Counted from the first letter of the stretch, positions 7,594-15,028 are shown. The stretch: 24,924 bases of DNA from Candidatus Poribacteria bacterium (GCA_028824575.1 JAPPDN010000135.1:1-24924); one strand, 5' to 3'. Made by a program: numbers and translations. Notes: a model not told the origin generated them from the sequence alone.

Positions 7594-8406
7594 CTAAAAT
7601 CGGAGCTCGGCAGAGATGAAATCCGATGCCGCAGGTTTCTCGAAAATTCGGGCATAGTTGATGTGTATACCTTTCCATGTAATCCCGATTCCGGTTGTAA
7701 ATGCCCCGTTTGAAACGCCGAGTCGGATAGGGACAATAGGGAACCGATCCCACTCGGCACCGATGTAGAACTCTGGCGTTGTTCGGTCAGTTGGGAATGC
7801 GACATCCACCGAGAATTGGTATGCGTCGTAGCGGTAGGCGGTGCCGAGTGTTAGCCATTGAATACCATAGCCTTCAAGGTTTTGCGCGAGGCACCCGAAT
7901 TTGAAGTGCGGGCGCGGTTTGAAAAGCAATCCGATGTCGTAGTTTGTCTGATACCCGAAGAATTGGTAGACATCGGAGGGGTGTCTTCGCTTAGACTTGA
8001 GACTTAATCCTGCAGCGAGATATGGACCGAATTGACGCGCGATGCCGTAGTAGTTGAAATCGGGAACGCCACTATCAACACCGATGGCAATTTTGTTGCC
8101 CCAGAAAAGACTGTAACCGCGGTAACTATAGCCGACACCTTTTGGGTCGAACCGATAATCTTCTCGGTTGTAAAATTTATTGACACCGAAAAGTTTCACA
8201 CCTTGCCACTGGATGAGTCCGGCAGGGTTCCAAAAACCGGCAGTGGCATCGTCAGCGATAGCGGTGAAGGCGTTTCCCATCCCTAATGCACGCGCACCGA
8301 CGTAGAGCGGACGCGCCGATTCAAACGGTTTTTCGTCAAATGCAGCCTGCAAAGATACCGGTGCTACCAACCATAAGAGACATAGGATAACATAGGTAAT
8401 TTTCAT
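7594..8406 (-). CDS. PorV/FadL-like outer-membrane beta-barrel protein
   Basis: 270 residues with an N-terminal signal peptide (MKITYVILCLLWLVAPVSLQAAF). The block GARALGMGNAFTAIADDATAGFWNPAGLI (about residues 37-65) is the hallmark of the UPF0164/PorV/PorQ barrel group, whose relatives in Bacteroidetes act in type IX secretion and whose FadL cousins carry hydrophobic compounds. The rest is a series of short amphipathic strands, and the last residue is Phe (SAELRF), the usual outer-membrane insertion signal. No clear Shine-Dalgarno is seen. It is divergent from rsmI, with a palindromic repeat in the shared 143-bp gap. No other secretion-system gene is nearby, so the role is left open. Confidence 0.82.
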   Translation of the reverse strand: MKITYVILCLLWLVAPVSLQAAFDEKPFESARPLYVGARALGMGNAFTAIADDATAGFWNPAGLIQWQGVKLFGVNKFYNREDYRFDPKGVGYSYRGYSLFWGNKIAIGVDSGVPDFNYYGIARQFGPYLAAGLSLKSKRRHPSDVYQFFGYQTNYDIGLLFKPRPHFKFGCLAQNLEGYGIQWLTLGTAYRYDAYQFSVDVAFPTDRTTPEFYIGAEWDRFPIVPIRLGVSNGAFTTGIGITWKGIHINYARIFEKPAASDFISAELRF

Positions 8407-8448
8407 TGCCGTAATTTAGCACGAAATGCCCAATATAGCAAGAGAATG

Positions 8449-8543
8449 GTAGTCAGTTGTCGGTTAAGAAGAAATGCTTGGTGCGCGTCAAAACCTCTTT
8501 AACTCTCACTGCGAGGCAAACTGATAACCGATGACCGATAACT
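8449..8543. repeat. Heptamer-arm palindromic repeat R4 (divergent gap before rsmI)
   Basis: The left arm is AGTCAGTTGTCGGTTAAGAAG. The core includes the CTCTCACTGCGAGGCAAA module. The right arm is CTGATAACCGATGACCGATAACTT. It fills most of the gap between the divergent barrel gene and rsmI, so both promoters must lie in or next to it. The right arm ends about six bases before the rsmI ATG. Confidence 0.8.
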
Positions 8544-8549
8544 TAAAAA

Positions 8550-9251
8550 ATGCAAAACACGCCATTTGGCACGCTTTACCTTGTTAGCACACCGATCGGA
8601 AATTTAGAGGACATTACCCTGCGTGCCCTCCGCATCCTCAAAGAGGTAGACCTCATCGCTGCTGAGGACACACGTCAAACACGCCGTCTCCTAACGCACT
8701 ACAACATTCATACCCCTCTCACAAGCTACTTTCAAGGCCACCACCAAGTAAAGTGCGACAAACTGATTGATCGCATGAAAACAGGTGAGACGATTGCCCT
8801 CGTTTCAGATGCAGGCACACCTATCATTTCAGACCCAGGGTATCCACTTCTACGTGGCTGTATCACCTCAGAAATCCCGATTGTCCCGATTCCCGGTGTG
8901 TCAGCAGTCATCACAGCAGCATCCGTTTCTGGGCTACCGCTGCATAACTTTACCTTTGAAGGCTTCCTCTCGCCAAAATCGGGAAAAAGAAAGCGTCAAT
9001 TAAGTGTCCTTACTGATGAAGAGAGAACGTTCATCTTCTTTGAATCTCCGCACCGTCTCTGCCGCTTCCTTGAAGATGTCTTCGAGGTGATGGGTGAACG
9101 CGACATTGTCGTTACACGCGAGTTGACGAAAAAGTTTGAAGAGATATTCCGTGGGAGTGTCAGTGAATCACTTGAGAGATTCCGAAATGTCGAACCGCGT
9201 GGAGAGTTTACGATCGTTATTGCGGGAAAAAGGAGCAAAAATGACAGTTGA
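8550..9251 (+). CDS. rsmI: 16S rRNA (cytidine(1402)-2'-O)-methyltransferase
   Basis: 233 residues. RsmI is an SAM-dependent enzyme of the tetrapyrrole-methylase (SUMT) fold that 2'-O-methylates C1402 in the decoding centre of 16S rRNA. Diagnostic blocks are GTLYLVSTPIGNLEDITLRAL (7-27), LIAAEDTRQTRRLL (35-48), LVSDAGTPIISDPGYPL (84-100), PIPGVSAVITAASVSGLP and FEGFLSPKSGKRKRQL, then FFESPHRL and REL.K.FEE..RG. It is shorter than E. coli RsmI (286 residues), lacking most of the small C-terminal extension. No Shine-Dalgarno is visible; the start follows a palindromic-repeat arm. Its last 11 bp overlap the next gene, so it probably heads a three-gene operon. Confidence 0.96.
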   Translation: MQNTPFGTLYLVSTPIGNLEDITLRALRILKEVDLIAAEDTRQTRRLLTHYNIHTPLTSYFQGHHQVKCDKLIDRMKTGETIALVSDAGTPIISDPGYPLLRGCITSEIPIVPIPGVSAVITAASVSGLPLHNFTFEGFLSPKSGKRKRQLSVLTDEERTFIFFESPHRLCRFLEDVFEVMGERDIVVTRELTKKFEEIFRGSVSESLERFRNVEPRGEFTIVIAGKRSKNDS

Positions 9252-10179
9252 TGGAATAGAACAGATCGCCGTTATCGGGGCAGGACTCATGGGACACGGC
9301 ATTGCACAGGAATTCGCATGCGCGGGCTACCGAGTCCTGATGCACGATGTTACCAACGAACACCTTGAAACCGCACGCACTCAGATTGAGAACAACCTCG
9401 GTGTGCTTGCTGAAAACGGGGTTATCGCAAAAGAGAATATCGCGCCGACGTTACAACGGATTCAGACCGCCACCGAACTGTCTGCAGTCGCCGAAAACGC
9501 CGATTTTGTTGTTGAAGCCGTCACTGAGAATTTGGCATTAAAACAGCAGATATTTCAGGAATTAGATGCGATCTGTCCACCGCACACAATTTTAGCAAGC
9601 AATACAACCGCTTTGATGCCGAGCCAGATCGGTGTGAAGGCAAAACGCAAGGGTCAGATACTCAACACTCACTATTTTAATCCGCCCTATCTGATTCCGT
9701 TGGTCGAACTCATTCGCAGTCCTGATACCTCCGATGAAACGGTCGCAGTAACGTTTGATCTCTTGACGGCTATCGGGAAAACGCCTGCGATTATTGAGAA
9801 AGAGGCACTCGGTTTCGTTGGACCGAGATTGCAAGCCGCCCTCATTCGGGAGGCATTCGCAATCGTAGAGCAAGGCATCGCCAGTGCGGAAACCGTTGAT
9901 CTCGTCGTGCGGAACAGTTTCGGACGAAGGCTCAGTGTCGCCGGTCCTTTTGAGGTATTTGAACTCGCAGGATGGGACCTCGTGCTTGCCGCCTTTGAAG
10001 AACTTTATAAAGACCTCAACAGCTCGTCTGACATCAATCCGCTTCTCCAGCAAATGGTGGAATCCGGTAAACTCGGTGTAAAGTCTAAGGAAGGTTTTTA
10101 CAATTGGACAGATGACAAAATACAAGAACTGCGAGACCGGATGAATCGCGCCTTAATACAGCAAGCAAAAGATGTCTAA
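9241..10179 (+). CDS. 3-hydroxyacyl-CoA dehydrogenase (NAD-dependent, HBD type)
   Basis: 312 residues with the chosen start. It likely interconverts L-3-hydroxyacyl-CoA and 3-ketoacyl-CoA with NAD. The Rossmann motif GAGLMGHGIA spans 13-22. The catalytic region shows SNTTA (Ser120/Asn121), His144 and Asn147 (THYFNPP) and Glu156 (VELI). The C-terminal helical domain carries GFVGPRLQAALIREAFAIVEQGIAS and the family end KEGFYNW. The frame is open further upstream inside rsmI, but ATG 9241 is chosen because AAAAGGAG lies five bases before it and homology begins there. It overlaps rsmI by 11 bp and the next gene by 8 bp. Relatives such as L-gulonate 3-dehydrogenase share this layout, so the substrate is uncertain. 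Confidence 0.92.
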   Translation: MTVDGIEQIAVIGAGLMGHGIAQEFACAGYRVLMHDVTNEHLETARTQIENNLGVLAENGVIAKENIAPTLQRIQTATELSAVAENADFVVEAVTENLALKQQIFQELDAICPPHTILASNTTALMPSQIGVKAKRKGQILNTHYFNPPYLIPLVELIRSPDTSDETVAVTFDLLTAIGKTPAIIEKEALGFVGPRLQAALIREAFAIVEQGIASAETVDLVVRNSFGRRLSVAGPFEVFELAGWDLVLAAFEELYKDLNSSSDINPLLQQMVESGKLGVKSKEGFYNWTDDKIQELRDRMNRALIQQAKDV

Positions 10180-10858
10180 GGTATTAGATAGACTCCGTTC
10201 TATCGTCCAGACCAAGCGTCACATTATATTACTCTTTGTGACACTCATGGGTTTAATCCTGCTGGGAGTCTACCATAAACGGGTTTGGGCATATCTCCTT
10301 GAGCTCACTGCTGCTTTTCAGAGTATTGAAACGGCACGTGCGTACATCGCGGGTTATGGTGCGCTTGCACCTGTTATATCAGCGATACTCATGATCTTTC
10401 AGAGTGTGATTGCGCCGCTGCCAGCGTTCCTGATTACCTTCGCGAACGGCACACTTTTTGGGTTCTGGTGGGGATCGCTCTTGTCTTGGAGCAGCTCAAT
10501 GGTCGGTGCGGCATGCTGCTTTTATATTGCCCGCTATCTCGGTATAGAACGGATTACACGACTGATTAGTCAACCGGCAGTTGACAAAACAAACGATTTC
10601 GTTGAAAAATATGGTACTTATGCTATCCTTATTGCCAGATTAATTCCGTTCATCTCTTTTGATGTCGTCAGTTATTTTGCGGGGGCGACTCGGATGCGAT
10701 TTCTCGGTTTTTGGATTGCCACCGGCATCGGTCAACTGCCAGCCACCTTGGTTTATTCTTATTTGGGTGAGCGCGCGTCGCCACACATCAAATGGATACT
10801 ATTCGTTTTTGGTATTGTTGTCGCAATTTCGATTATAAAATGGCTAATGCGGAAATAG
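10172..10858 (+). CDS. TVP38/TMEM64 (VTT/DedA-like) integral membrane protein
   Basis: 228 residues with an N-terminal helix (IILLFVTLMGLILLGVY) and a VTT domain. The latter is recognised from the re-entrant block APLPAFLITFANGTLFGFWWGSLLSWSSSMVGAACCFYIARYLG (about 83-128) and the conserved FVEKYGTYAILIARLIPFISFDVVSYFAGATRM (about 142-174). VTT proteins are thought to act as lipid scramblases or small-molecule transporters in the inner membrane. The substrate cannot be told here. The ATG overlaps the preceding stop by 8 bp, so it is probably translated from the rsmI operon transcript. Confidence 0.9.
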   Translation: MSKVLDRLRSIVQTKRHIILLFVTLMGLILLGVYHKRVWAYLLELTAAFQSIETARAYIAGYGALAPVISAILMIFQSVIAPLPAFLITFANGTLFGFWWGSLLSWSSSMVGAACCFYIARYLGIERITRLISQPAVDKTNDFVEKYGTYAILIARLIPFISFDVVSYFAGATRMRFLGFWIATGIGQLPATLVYSYLGERASPHIKWILFVFGIVVAISIIKWLMRK

Positions 10859-11011
10859 TTATCAGTTATCAGTTGTCAGTTTGCCTCGCAGTGAGAGTTA
10901 CAAAAGTGCCTCACAGTGAGAGTGATAGTTCTAAAGTCTCTTTCTGACAACTGGCAGATTTTTTCATGCCTCGCAGTGAGAGAAAAATCGCTCTGACAAC
11001 TGACAACTATT
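10857..11011. repeat. Heptamer-arm palindromic repeat R5
   Basis: The left arm is AGTTATCAGTTATCAGTTGT and the right arm is CTGACAACTGACAACTAT. The core carries three near-copies of TGCCTCGCAGTGAGAG, at 10882-10896, 10907-10922 and 10967-10982. The same module appears in reverse complement in R4 and R8. It starts on the stop codon of the VTT gene and ends 18 bp before the next start. Confidence 0.85.
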
Positions 11012-11029
11012 CTAAATGGAGGATATAAA

Positions 11030-12004
11030 ATGGTGCGTATAGGTGTAGTTGGAGTCGGCGGCATGGGAAACGGCCATTGCAACGCGCTCCCTAACGTTGA
11101 AAATTGTGAATTTGTAGGCGTGGCGGATCTTCGCTTGGAAGCGGCGCAAGCCGTTGCTGAGCGGCATAATATTCGCGCCTTCCAAGACTATCAAGAGTTA
11201 TTTGCTGTTGTAGATGCTGTCGTCGTAGCGACACCGCCTGTTGCACATACACAGGTCGTCGTCGATGCAGCGGAGGCGGGGGTGCATGCTTTCTGCGAAA
11301 AACCACTCTCCTTGACGCTCGCTGACGCAGACGCGATGATCGAGGCATCGGACAAAGCGGGGACGCATCTGATGGTTGGGCAGGTGCTACGCTTCTATCC
11401 TGTCCATGAACTCGGTCGACAGATGGTGGACAATGGCGACATCGGAGACATCACCTACATCGAAACCGATTACTCGGGTCCCTATAATGCACCGCGGAAC
11501 CGTCCCGAAAGTTGGTACGGTACCGTCGGTGGGCTCTTGGAAAACGGCATCCACAAATCCGACCTGATTAACTGGTTCGGTGGCACTGCGCTGACCGTCG
11601 CCGCTGAGGTGGGGAGCTTCTCCGGACACGACGATTGGGAGGATTATACGATCTCGCTCATCCGTTACGATTCGGGCGCGGTCGGTATTTTAAGGTGGGG
11701 CGGTTTTCTCGGCGCGCGCGGCACCAACGATACAATTATTGATGGGACCGAGGGGTCACTCCGTTTAAATATGTCAGCCGATCTTGCCTATCTCAAAAAG
11801 CGTGGCGGCGATTGGGAGGAAATTGTTCCAGATCGCGAGGGACCGCACGGCGTCGTCGGTGAGTTGACGCATTTTGTTGACTGCGTCCGAGAAGATAGAA
11901 CCCCCATGATTGATGGCAGAGGCGGAAAACACGCCGTAGAGGTCGTTTTAGCGACTTATGAATCGGCGAAAGAGAAAACCAAAGTCGCACTGCCGATGGC
12001 ATAA
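11030..12004 (+). CDS. Gfo/Idh/MocA family NAD(P)-dependent oxidoreductase
   Basis: 324 residues. The N-terminal Rossmann motif is GVVGVGGMGNGH (5-16), and the family signature AGVHAFCEKPLSLT, with the catalytic EKP lysine, lies about residues 83-96. The C-terminal alpha/beta dehydrogenase domain includes GGLLENGIHKSDLINWFGG, whose His is in the usual catalytic position, and NDTIIDGTEGSLRLN. Family members oxidise or reduce sugars, inositols and amino sugars in the cytoplasm. The substrate here cannot be assigned. GGAGG seven bases upstream of the ATG supports the start. Palindromic repeats lie on both sides, suggesting a single-gene unit. Confidence 0.93.
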   Translation: MVRIGVVGVGGMGNGHCNALPNVENCEFVGVADLRLEAAQAVAERHNIRAFQDYQELFAVVDAVVVATPPVAHTQVVVDAAEAGVHAFCEKPLSLTLADADAMIEASDKAGTHLMVGQVLRFYPVHELGRQMVDNGDIGDITYIETDYSGPYNAPRNRPESWYGTVGGLLENGIHKSDLINWFGGTALTVAAEVGSFSGHDDWEDYTISLIRYDSGAVGILRWGGFLGARGTNDTIIDGTEGSLRLNMSADLAYLKKRGGDWEEIVPDREGPHGVVGELTHFVDCVREDRTPMIDGRGGKHAVEVVLATYESAKEKTKVALPMA

Positions 12005-12205
12005 TGGTTGTCAGTTGTCAGTTTGCTTCGCAGTGAGAATACGATTTTTCTGCGAAAAATCTTTCAGTTTTCAGTGGTTACCAGTTACCAGTTGCCAGTT
12101 ACCAGATGTGTCCTTTCTGGAAACTGGACACTGGCAACTTCTTCACTGATAACTGATAACTGAAAACCATTCCTCTGACAACTGATAACTGACTACTGAC
12201 AACTA
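12005..12205. repeat. Heptamer-arm palindromic repeat R6
   Basis: The left arm is GGTTGTCAGTTGTCAGTTTG. The core holds TTCGCAGTGAGA and a hairpin module (12041-12067: GATTTTTC-TGC-GAAAAATC with flanks) that is identical over 27 bases to one in R8. The right side has several CTGATAACTGATAAC and CTGACAACTGATAAC arms, ending TACTGACAACTAT eight bases before the next ATG. Confidence 0.85.
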
Positions 12206-12212
12206 TTTCAAA

Positions 12213-13082
12213 ATGCTCTTCCTTGTTCTCAATATCGTCCTGCTGTCTGGATTCGGACTCTTTCTCAAGCACGCCAAAAACAACCAACAACGCCTAAACC
12301 CAATCGGTTTTGTCAACTACCTCAGCGCGTTCTTTATCAGCGTTTGGGTCCTTTCACAGGAGCAAGACTTTGAATTCTCAAGGCTAACCTTCGCGTTAGG
12401 CATATCAAACGGTGTGACGTATGCGCTCGGGTTTGAATTGTTCACTATTGGTATTCAGCTCAGTGGGATTGTCGTCACGGCTGCACTCGTCAGATTGTCG
12501 ATCGTGCTACCGATTCTGGTAGCGATGATATTCTGGCAAGAGATTCCGAACCTATGGCAAACTATAGGGCTTCTCTTAACTTTCGTGGCGATTCCACTCC
12601 TCAGTCAGCGGGAAAAAGAGCCAACTTATGCATTCACTCCTGACAAGCCGGAAGTGCCTCAAGGTTTGGGATTCGCGATTGCTATTACGATCCTGTTGGT
12701 CACCGGTATTTCACGACTCACCATGAAAGCGTTTAACGAGATGTGTCCTATTGATGAAAAGTCGCTCTATATGAGTCTGCTTTTCGGTGTTGCTACGGTC
12801 ATTTACTTAGGGATATGCCTCTATCAGAAAATATGGCCGAATTGGTGGGAAGTCTTCTATGGTGTACTGATAGGTATTTGTAATGTCGGCGGGAGTTGGG
12901 CACTCCTTATCGCATTGGATCAAGTCAGTGCGTTAATCGCTTTTCCGATGTCAAGTTCCGGTGGCGTATTGTTCACAATGTTTGTTGGTATGGTGTTCCT
13001 CCATGAACGGCTGAGTCGGACATCTCTCATCGGTGCCTTGGTTGCAACCATTGCATTAATCTTTGTCAATCTGAAAATGTGA
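12213..13082 (+). CDS. DMT-superfamily (EamA-like) permease, 10 predicted membrane helices
   Basis: 289 residues, almost entirely hydrophobic helices. They are arranged as two five-helix halves split by a polar linker (SQREKEPTYAFTPDKPEVPQG, about 131-151). The layout and the end helix pattern (SSGGVLFTMFVGMVFLHERLSRTSLIGALVATIALIFVNL) match the drug/metabolite transporter superfamily, where helix 9 and the HERLS/T segment are typical. It is probably an inner-membrane exporter or importer of a small metabolite of unknown identity. There is no Shine-Dalgarno; the start follows a repeat arm (TGACAACTATTTCAAAATG). Confidence 0.85.
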   Translation: MLFLVLNIVLLSGFGLFLKHAKNNQQRLNPIGFVNYLSAFFISVWVLSQEQDFEFSRLTFALGISNGVTYALGFELFTIGIQLSGIVVTAALVRLSIVLPILVAMIFWQEIPNLWQTIGLLLTFVAIPLLSQREKEPTYAFTPDKPEVPQGLGFAIAITILLVTGISRLTMKAFNEMCPIDEKSLYMSLLFGVATVIYLGICLYQKIWPNWWEVFYGVLIGICNVGGSWALLIALDQVSALIAFPMSSSGGVLFTMFVGMVFLHERLSRTSLIGALVATIALIFVNLKM

Positions 13083-13206
13083 TGTTATAGAAGTCATCTT
13101 CAGATCGCAATACCCTTACGACCTCTAAATCCTGACTTCTCTTCCGTCCGAGCGATCTCCCGATCGCGATACCAGTACTTTAACTTACTTCTGAAAACCG
13201 CTGAAA

Positions 13207-13411
13207 TCCTTTCCGCAATTTCAAGCAATTTTGCCTATTTTGGATAAAAATTCAGATTTCTTCATATTTTTTTACAATTATGCACGATTTCCGCCTAAAA
13301 GTACTGTCTTTATAAGTTTAGCGATGTAAGTTTGACTTAAGCACATAGAAAACTCACGTTGCCCGACAGATAGATACCAATTTTTCACTGCAAAACGCAT
13401 TGCGGAAAGGA
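13207..13411 (+). promoter_or_regulatory. Long-range 13-bp inverted repeat covering the ribosome-binding site of the ECF sigma gene
   Basis: TCCTTTCCGCAAT at 13207-13219 is the exact reverse complement of ATTGCGGAAAGGA at 13399-13411. The right copy includes the AAGGA that serves as Shine-Dalgarno for the GTG start at 13419. If both arms are on the transcript, the paired form would hide the ribosome-binding site. The gap 13083-13418 also holds a small GCGATC-TCCC-GATCGC hairpin (13152-13167), which may be a weak end signal for the DMT gene, and is otherwise AT-rich. Confidence 0.45.
13293..13310 (+). promoter_or_regulatory. GCCTAA-N7-GTCTT box upstream of the ECF sigma gene
   Basis: GCCTAA (13293-13298) is followed after exactly 7 bases by GTCTT (13306-13310) and TATAAG. 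The same bipartite word with the same spacing is at 14120-14137, in front of the next gene. This is a candidate autoregulated promoter or operator. The match is only 11 fixed bases, so it is tentative. Confidence 0.3.
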
Positions 13412-13418
13412 AGTTAGA

Positions 13419-13970
13419 GTGCAGGATAAGACTGAAATTAACGATGATGAAATCTTGAAACTTATCAAAGAACATAAACCGTTGCTGAGAAACATCATTG
13501 CGTTGAACGTTCACAATCCAGTTAATGTTGACGATGTCTATCAAGAAACGTTACTTGCGATTCTCGAACACTTTCGTAAGGGAAGACCGGTGGAACACCT
13601 GAAAGCGTGGATGGTAAAAATTGCCAAAAACCAGTGCATTGCTTCTCATCGTCGAGAGCAAAGAGAAGCAAATAGAGATATTGACTTGGCATCTTTTATC
13701 AACCCTGCTGCGTTTGGTGGCGGTGTGAGTATCGCTGATGAACAGCATCAGGAGGTCGTTGTCCAAGAGATTCTTGATGTGATCGCACGGATGAAGCCTA
13801 TTTATAGAAATGTAGGGAAATTACATATCCAAGGATACAATACTCCGGAGATTTCGGAGTTGTTGGGAATTCCAGAAGGGACGGTGACATCCCGACTTCG
13901 GACGTTTCGGCGGTTGATACGAGAGTATCTGGAGACGGACGCGCCACCGCCAGAGCAGGAGAAAACGTAA
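13419..13970 (+). CDS. ECF-type RNA polymerase sigma-70 family sigma factor
   Basis: 183 residues. Region 2 (about 22-85: LLRNIIALNVHNPVNVDDVYQETLLAILEHF, then AWMVKIAKNQCIASHRREQR) holds core-binding and -10-recognition helices. Region 4 (about 115-165: MKPIYRNVGKLHIQGYNTPEISELLGIPEGTVTSRLRTFRRLIREYL) is a clear helix-turn-helix for -35 recognition. There is no region 1 or 3, as expected for ECF factors. The start is GTG at 13419 with AAGGA seven bases upstream. No anti-sigma gene follows: the next gene is an unknown secreted protein, which makes its control mode unclear. The flanks are AT-rich and the leader carries an unusual inverted repeat. Confidence 0.9.
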   Translation: MQDKTEINDDEILKLIKEHKPLLRNIIALNVHNPVNVDDVYQETLLAILEHFRKGRPVEHLKAWMVKIAKNQCIASHRREQREANRDIDLASFINPAAFGGGVSIADEQHQEVVVQEILDVIARMKPIYRNVGKLHIQGYNTPEISELLGIPEGTVTSRLRTFRRLIREYLETDAPPPEQEKT

Positions 13971-14117
13971 CAGCGGTTTTCGCACATTAAACATTTTTTC
14001 GACACCCGTAGGAGGGTATTCCAATTCCTGACGCTTAATGGGTGTTAGCCATCAGTTTGAGAAAGAGGAAATCCAAATTTCTGAAAAAATCACTTATTTC
14101 ATCCCAAAGTGACGGTT

Positions 14118-14147
14118 TTGCCTAAGTTACGCGTCTTATTTTATAAT
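14118..14147 (+). promoter_or_regulatory. Promoter candidate upstream of the 14333 gene, overlapping a second GCCTAA-N7-GTCTT box
   Basis: TTGCCT (14118-14123), an 18-base spacer and TATAAT (14142-14147). The GCCTAA-N7-GTCTT word at 14120-14137 overlaps it. It would give a leader of about 180 bases for the gene at 14333. The rest of the gap 13971-14332 contains a CCCCG/CGGGG hairpin near 14208-14228 and nothing else I can assign. Confidence 0.4.
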
Positions 14148-14332
14148 AACACAAGTTGCTACTAACAAATTTTGGACGTTTCTTAATGGAATTTTTTCAG
14201 ACAATTTCCCCGCCCGTTATTCGGGGGGGAAACGCGGTGATATGTCTATAAGTGTAAGTGGCAGCTTGCGTTAAAAATAGTATTTTTGAGCAACCTACTT
14301 AATTTCTTGAAAAATTTTGAGAGGAGTTTAGA

Positions 14333-15028
14333 ATGTTTTTTACTAACTCAAATTTGATGTTTTCAACAAAATGCAAACAGGGTCTAGCTTATTTTGCATG
14401 TGTCCTTGTTTTTGCTGCATTTGCCGCTGGTATTACTTGGGCTGCGATGACAGACGACGCAATAGGAAATGCCGGTTGTGGCATGTACAACATTAACGTA
14501 ACGGAACTCGACGATGGGCAATGGCGAGTAAGTGCTTATACTTACCATTGTGGAGTGATAATTGACACACGAGAAGGTAAGATTGGCAACAAGGGAAAAC
14601 GACAAGCAAGTTTTGCTGGTGGTGTTGCACTTTTCTATGAGGGCGAGGCTTTCCCTGCTGTGGATTTACTTAACATGAAGGATAAACTTCAGAGGGATAA
14701 GAAGAATTTAGATCTCACGACTGTCGATTTTGCACACAGTGGTGACTACGATGATTATGACTTGTGGCCTGGAGATTCCGCAAGTTGGACAGGATTTGCC
14801 TTGGTTCAAATTGTAGTTGATGCTCCATCAGAGTGGTGGATCGGTGCTCTAACCTATATCGGGTACGGGACAGATGGACGCCCATGGCAAGCTAACATAA
14901 AAACGGTCTCTAGATACCATGTAGAAAGTGATGCTCCCGTTTCTCTAAGTAAAACACTATACTACGAAGAGAATATTTGGAATAATAGTCGTGTACGTAC
15001 CGGTGTCTCGGTTCCTTGGCCATGGTAA
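14333..15028 (+). CDS. Unknown secreted or membrane-anchored protein
   Basis: 231 residues; I do not recognise the family. An N-terminal hydrophobic segment (GLAYFACVLVFAAFAAGITWAAM, about 17-39), preceded by a Lys-containing region, looks like a signal peptide with an AxA-like cleavage site. The mature part begins MTDDAIGNAGCGMYNINVTELDDGQWRVSAYTYHCG. It is strand-rich with many Trp/Tyr (DYDDYDLWPGDSASWTGF, SEWWIGALTYIGYG), suggesting a beta-sandwich, and has two Cys that could pair. GAGGAG precedes the ATG. It lies between the ECF sigma gene and a decayed IS. The shared upstream box hints at control by that sigma factor, but this is inference. Confidence 0.75.
   Translation: MFFTNSNLMFSTKCKQGLAYFACVLVFAAFAAGITWAAMTDDAIGNAGCGMYNINVTELDDGQWRVSAYTYHCGVIIDTREGKIGNKGKRQASFAGGVALFYEGEAFPAVDLLNMKDKLQRDKKNLDLTTVDFAHSGDYDDYDLWPGDSASWTGFALVQIVVDAPSEWWIGALTYIGYGTDGRPWQANIKTVSRYHVESDAPVSLSKTLYYEENIWNNSRVRTGVSVPWPW

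Noticed and set aside
9136..9240. ATG at 9136 as start of the 3-hydroxyacyl-CoA dehydrogenase
   Set aside because: It would add 35 residues read out of frame through rsmI with no homology; ATG 9241 has AAAAGGAG and starts the Rossmann fold normally.
9592..10125. A 177-residue minus-strand frame antisense to the 3-hydroxyacyl-CoA dehydrogenase
   Set aside because: The plus-strand gene is strongly supported by motifs and overlaps; the antisense product is Cys/Arg-rich and featureless.
14208..14228. CCCCG/CGGGG hairpin as a terminator for the sigma factor gene
   Set aside because: It is more than 230 bp past the stop, has no T-run on the plus strand, and lies downstream of a promoter candidate for the next gene.
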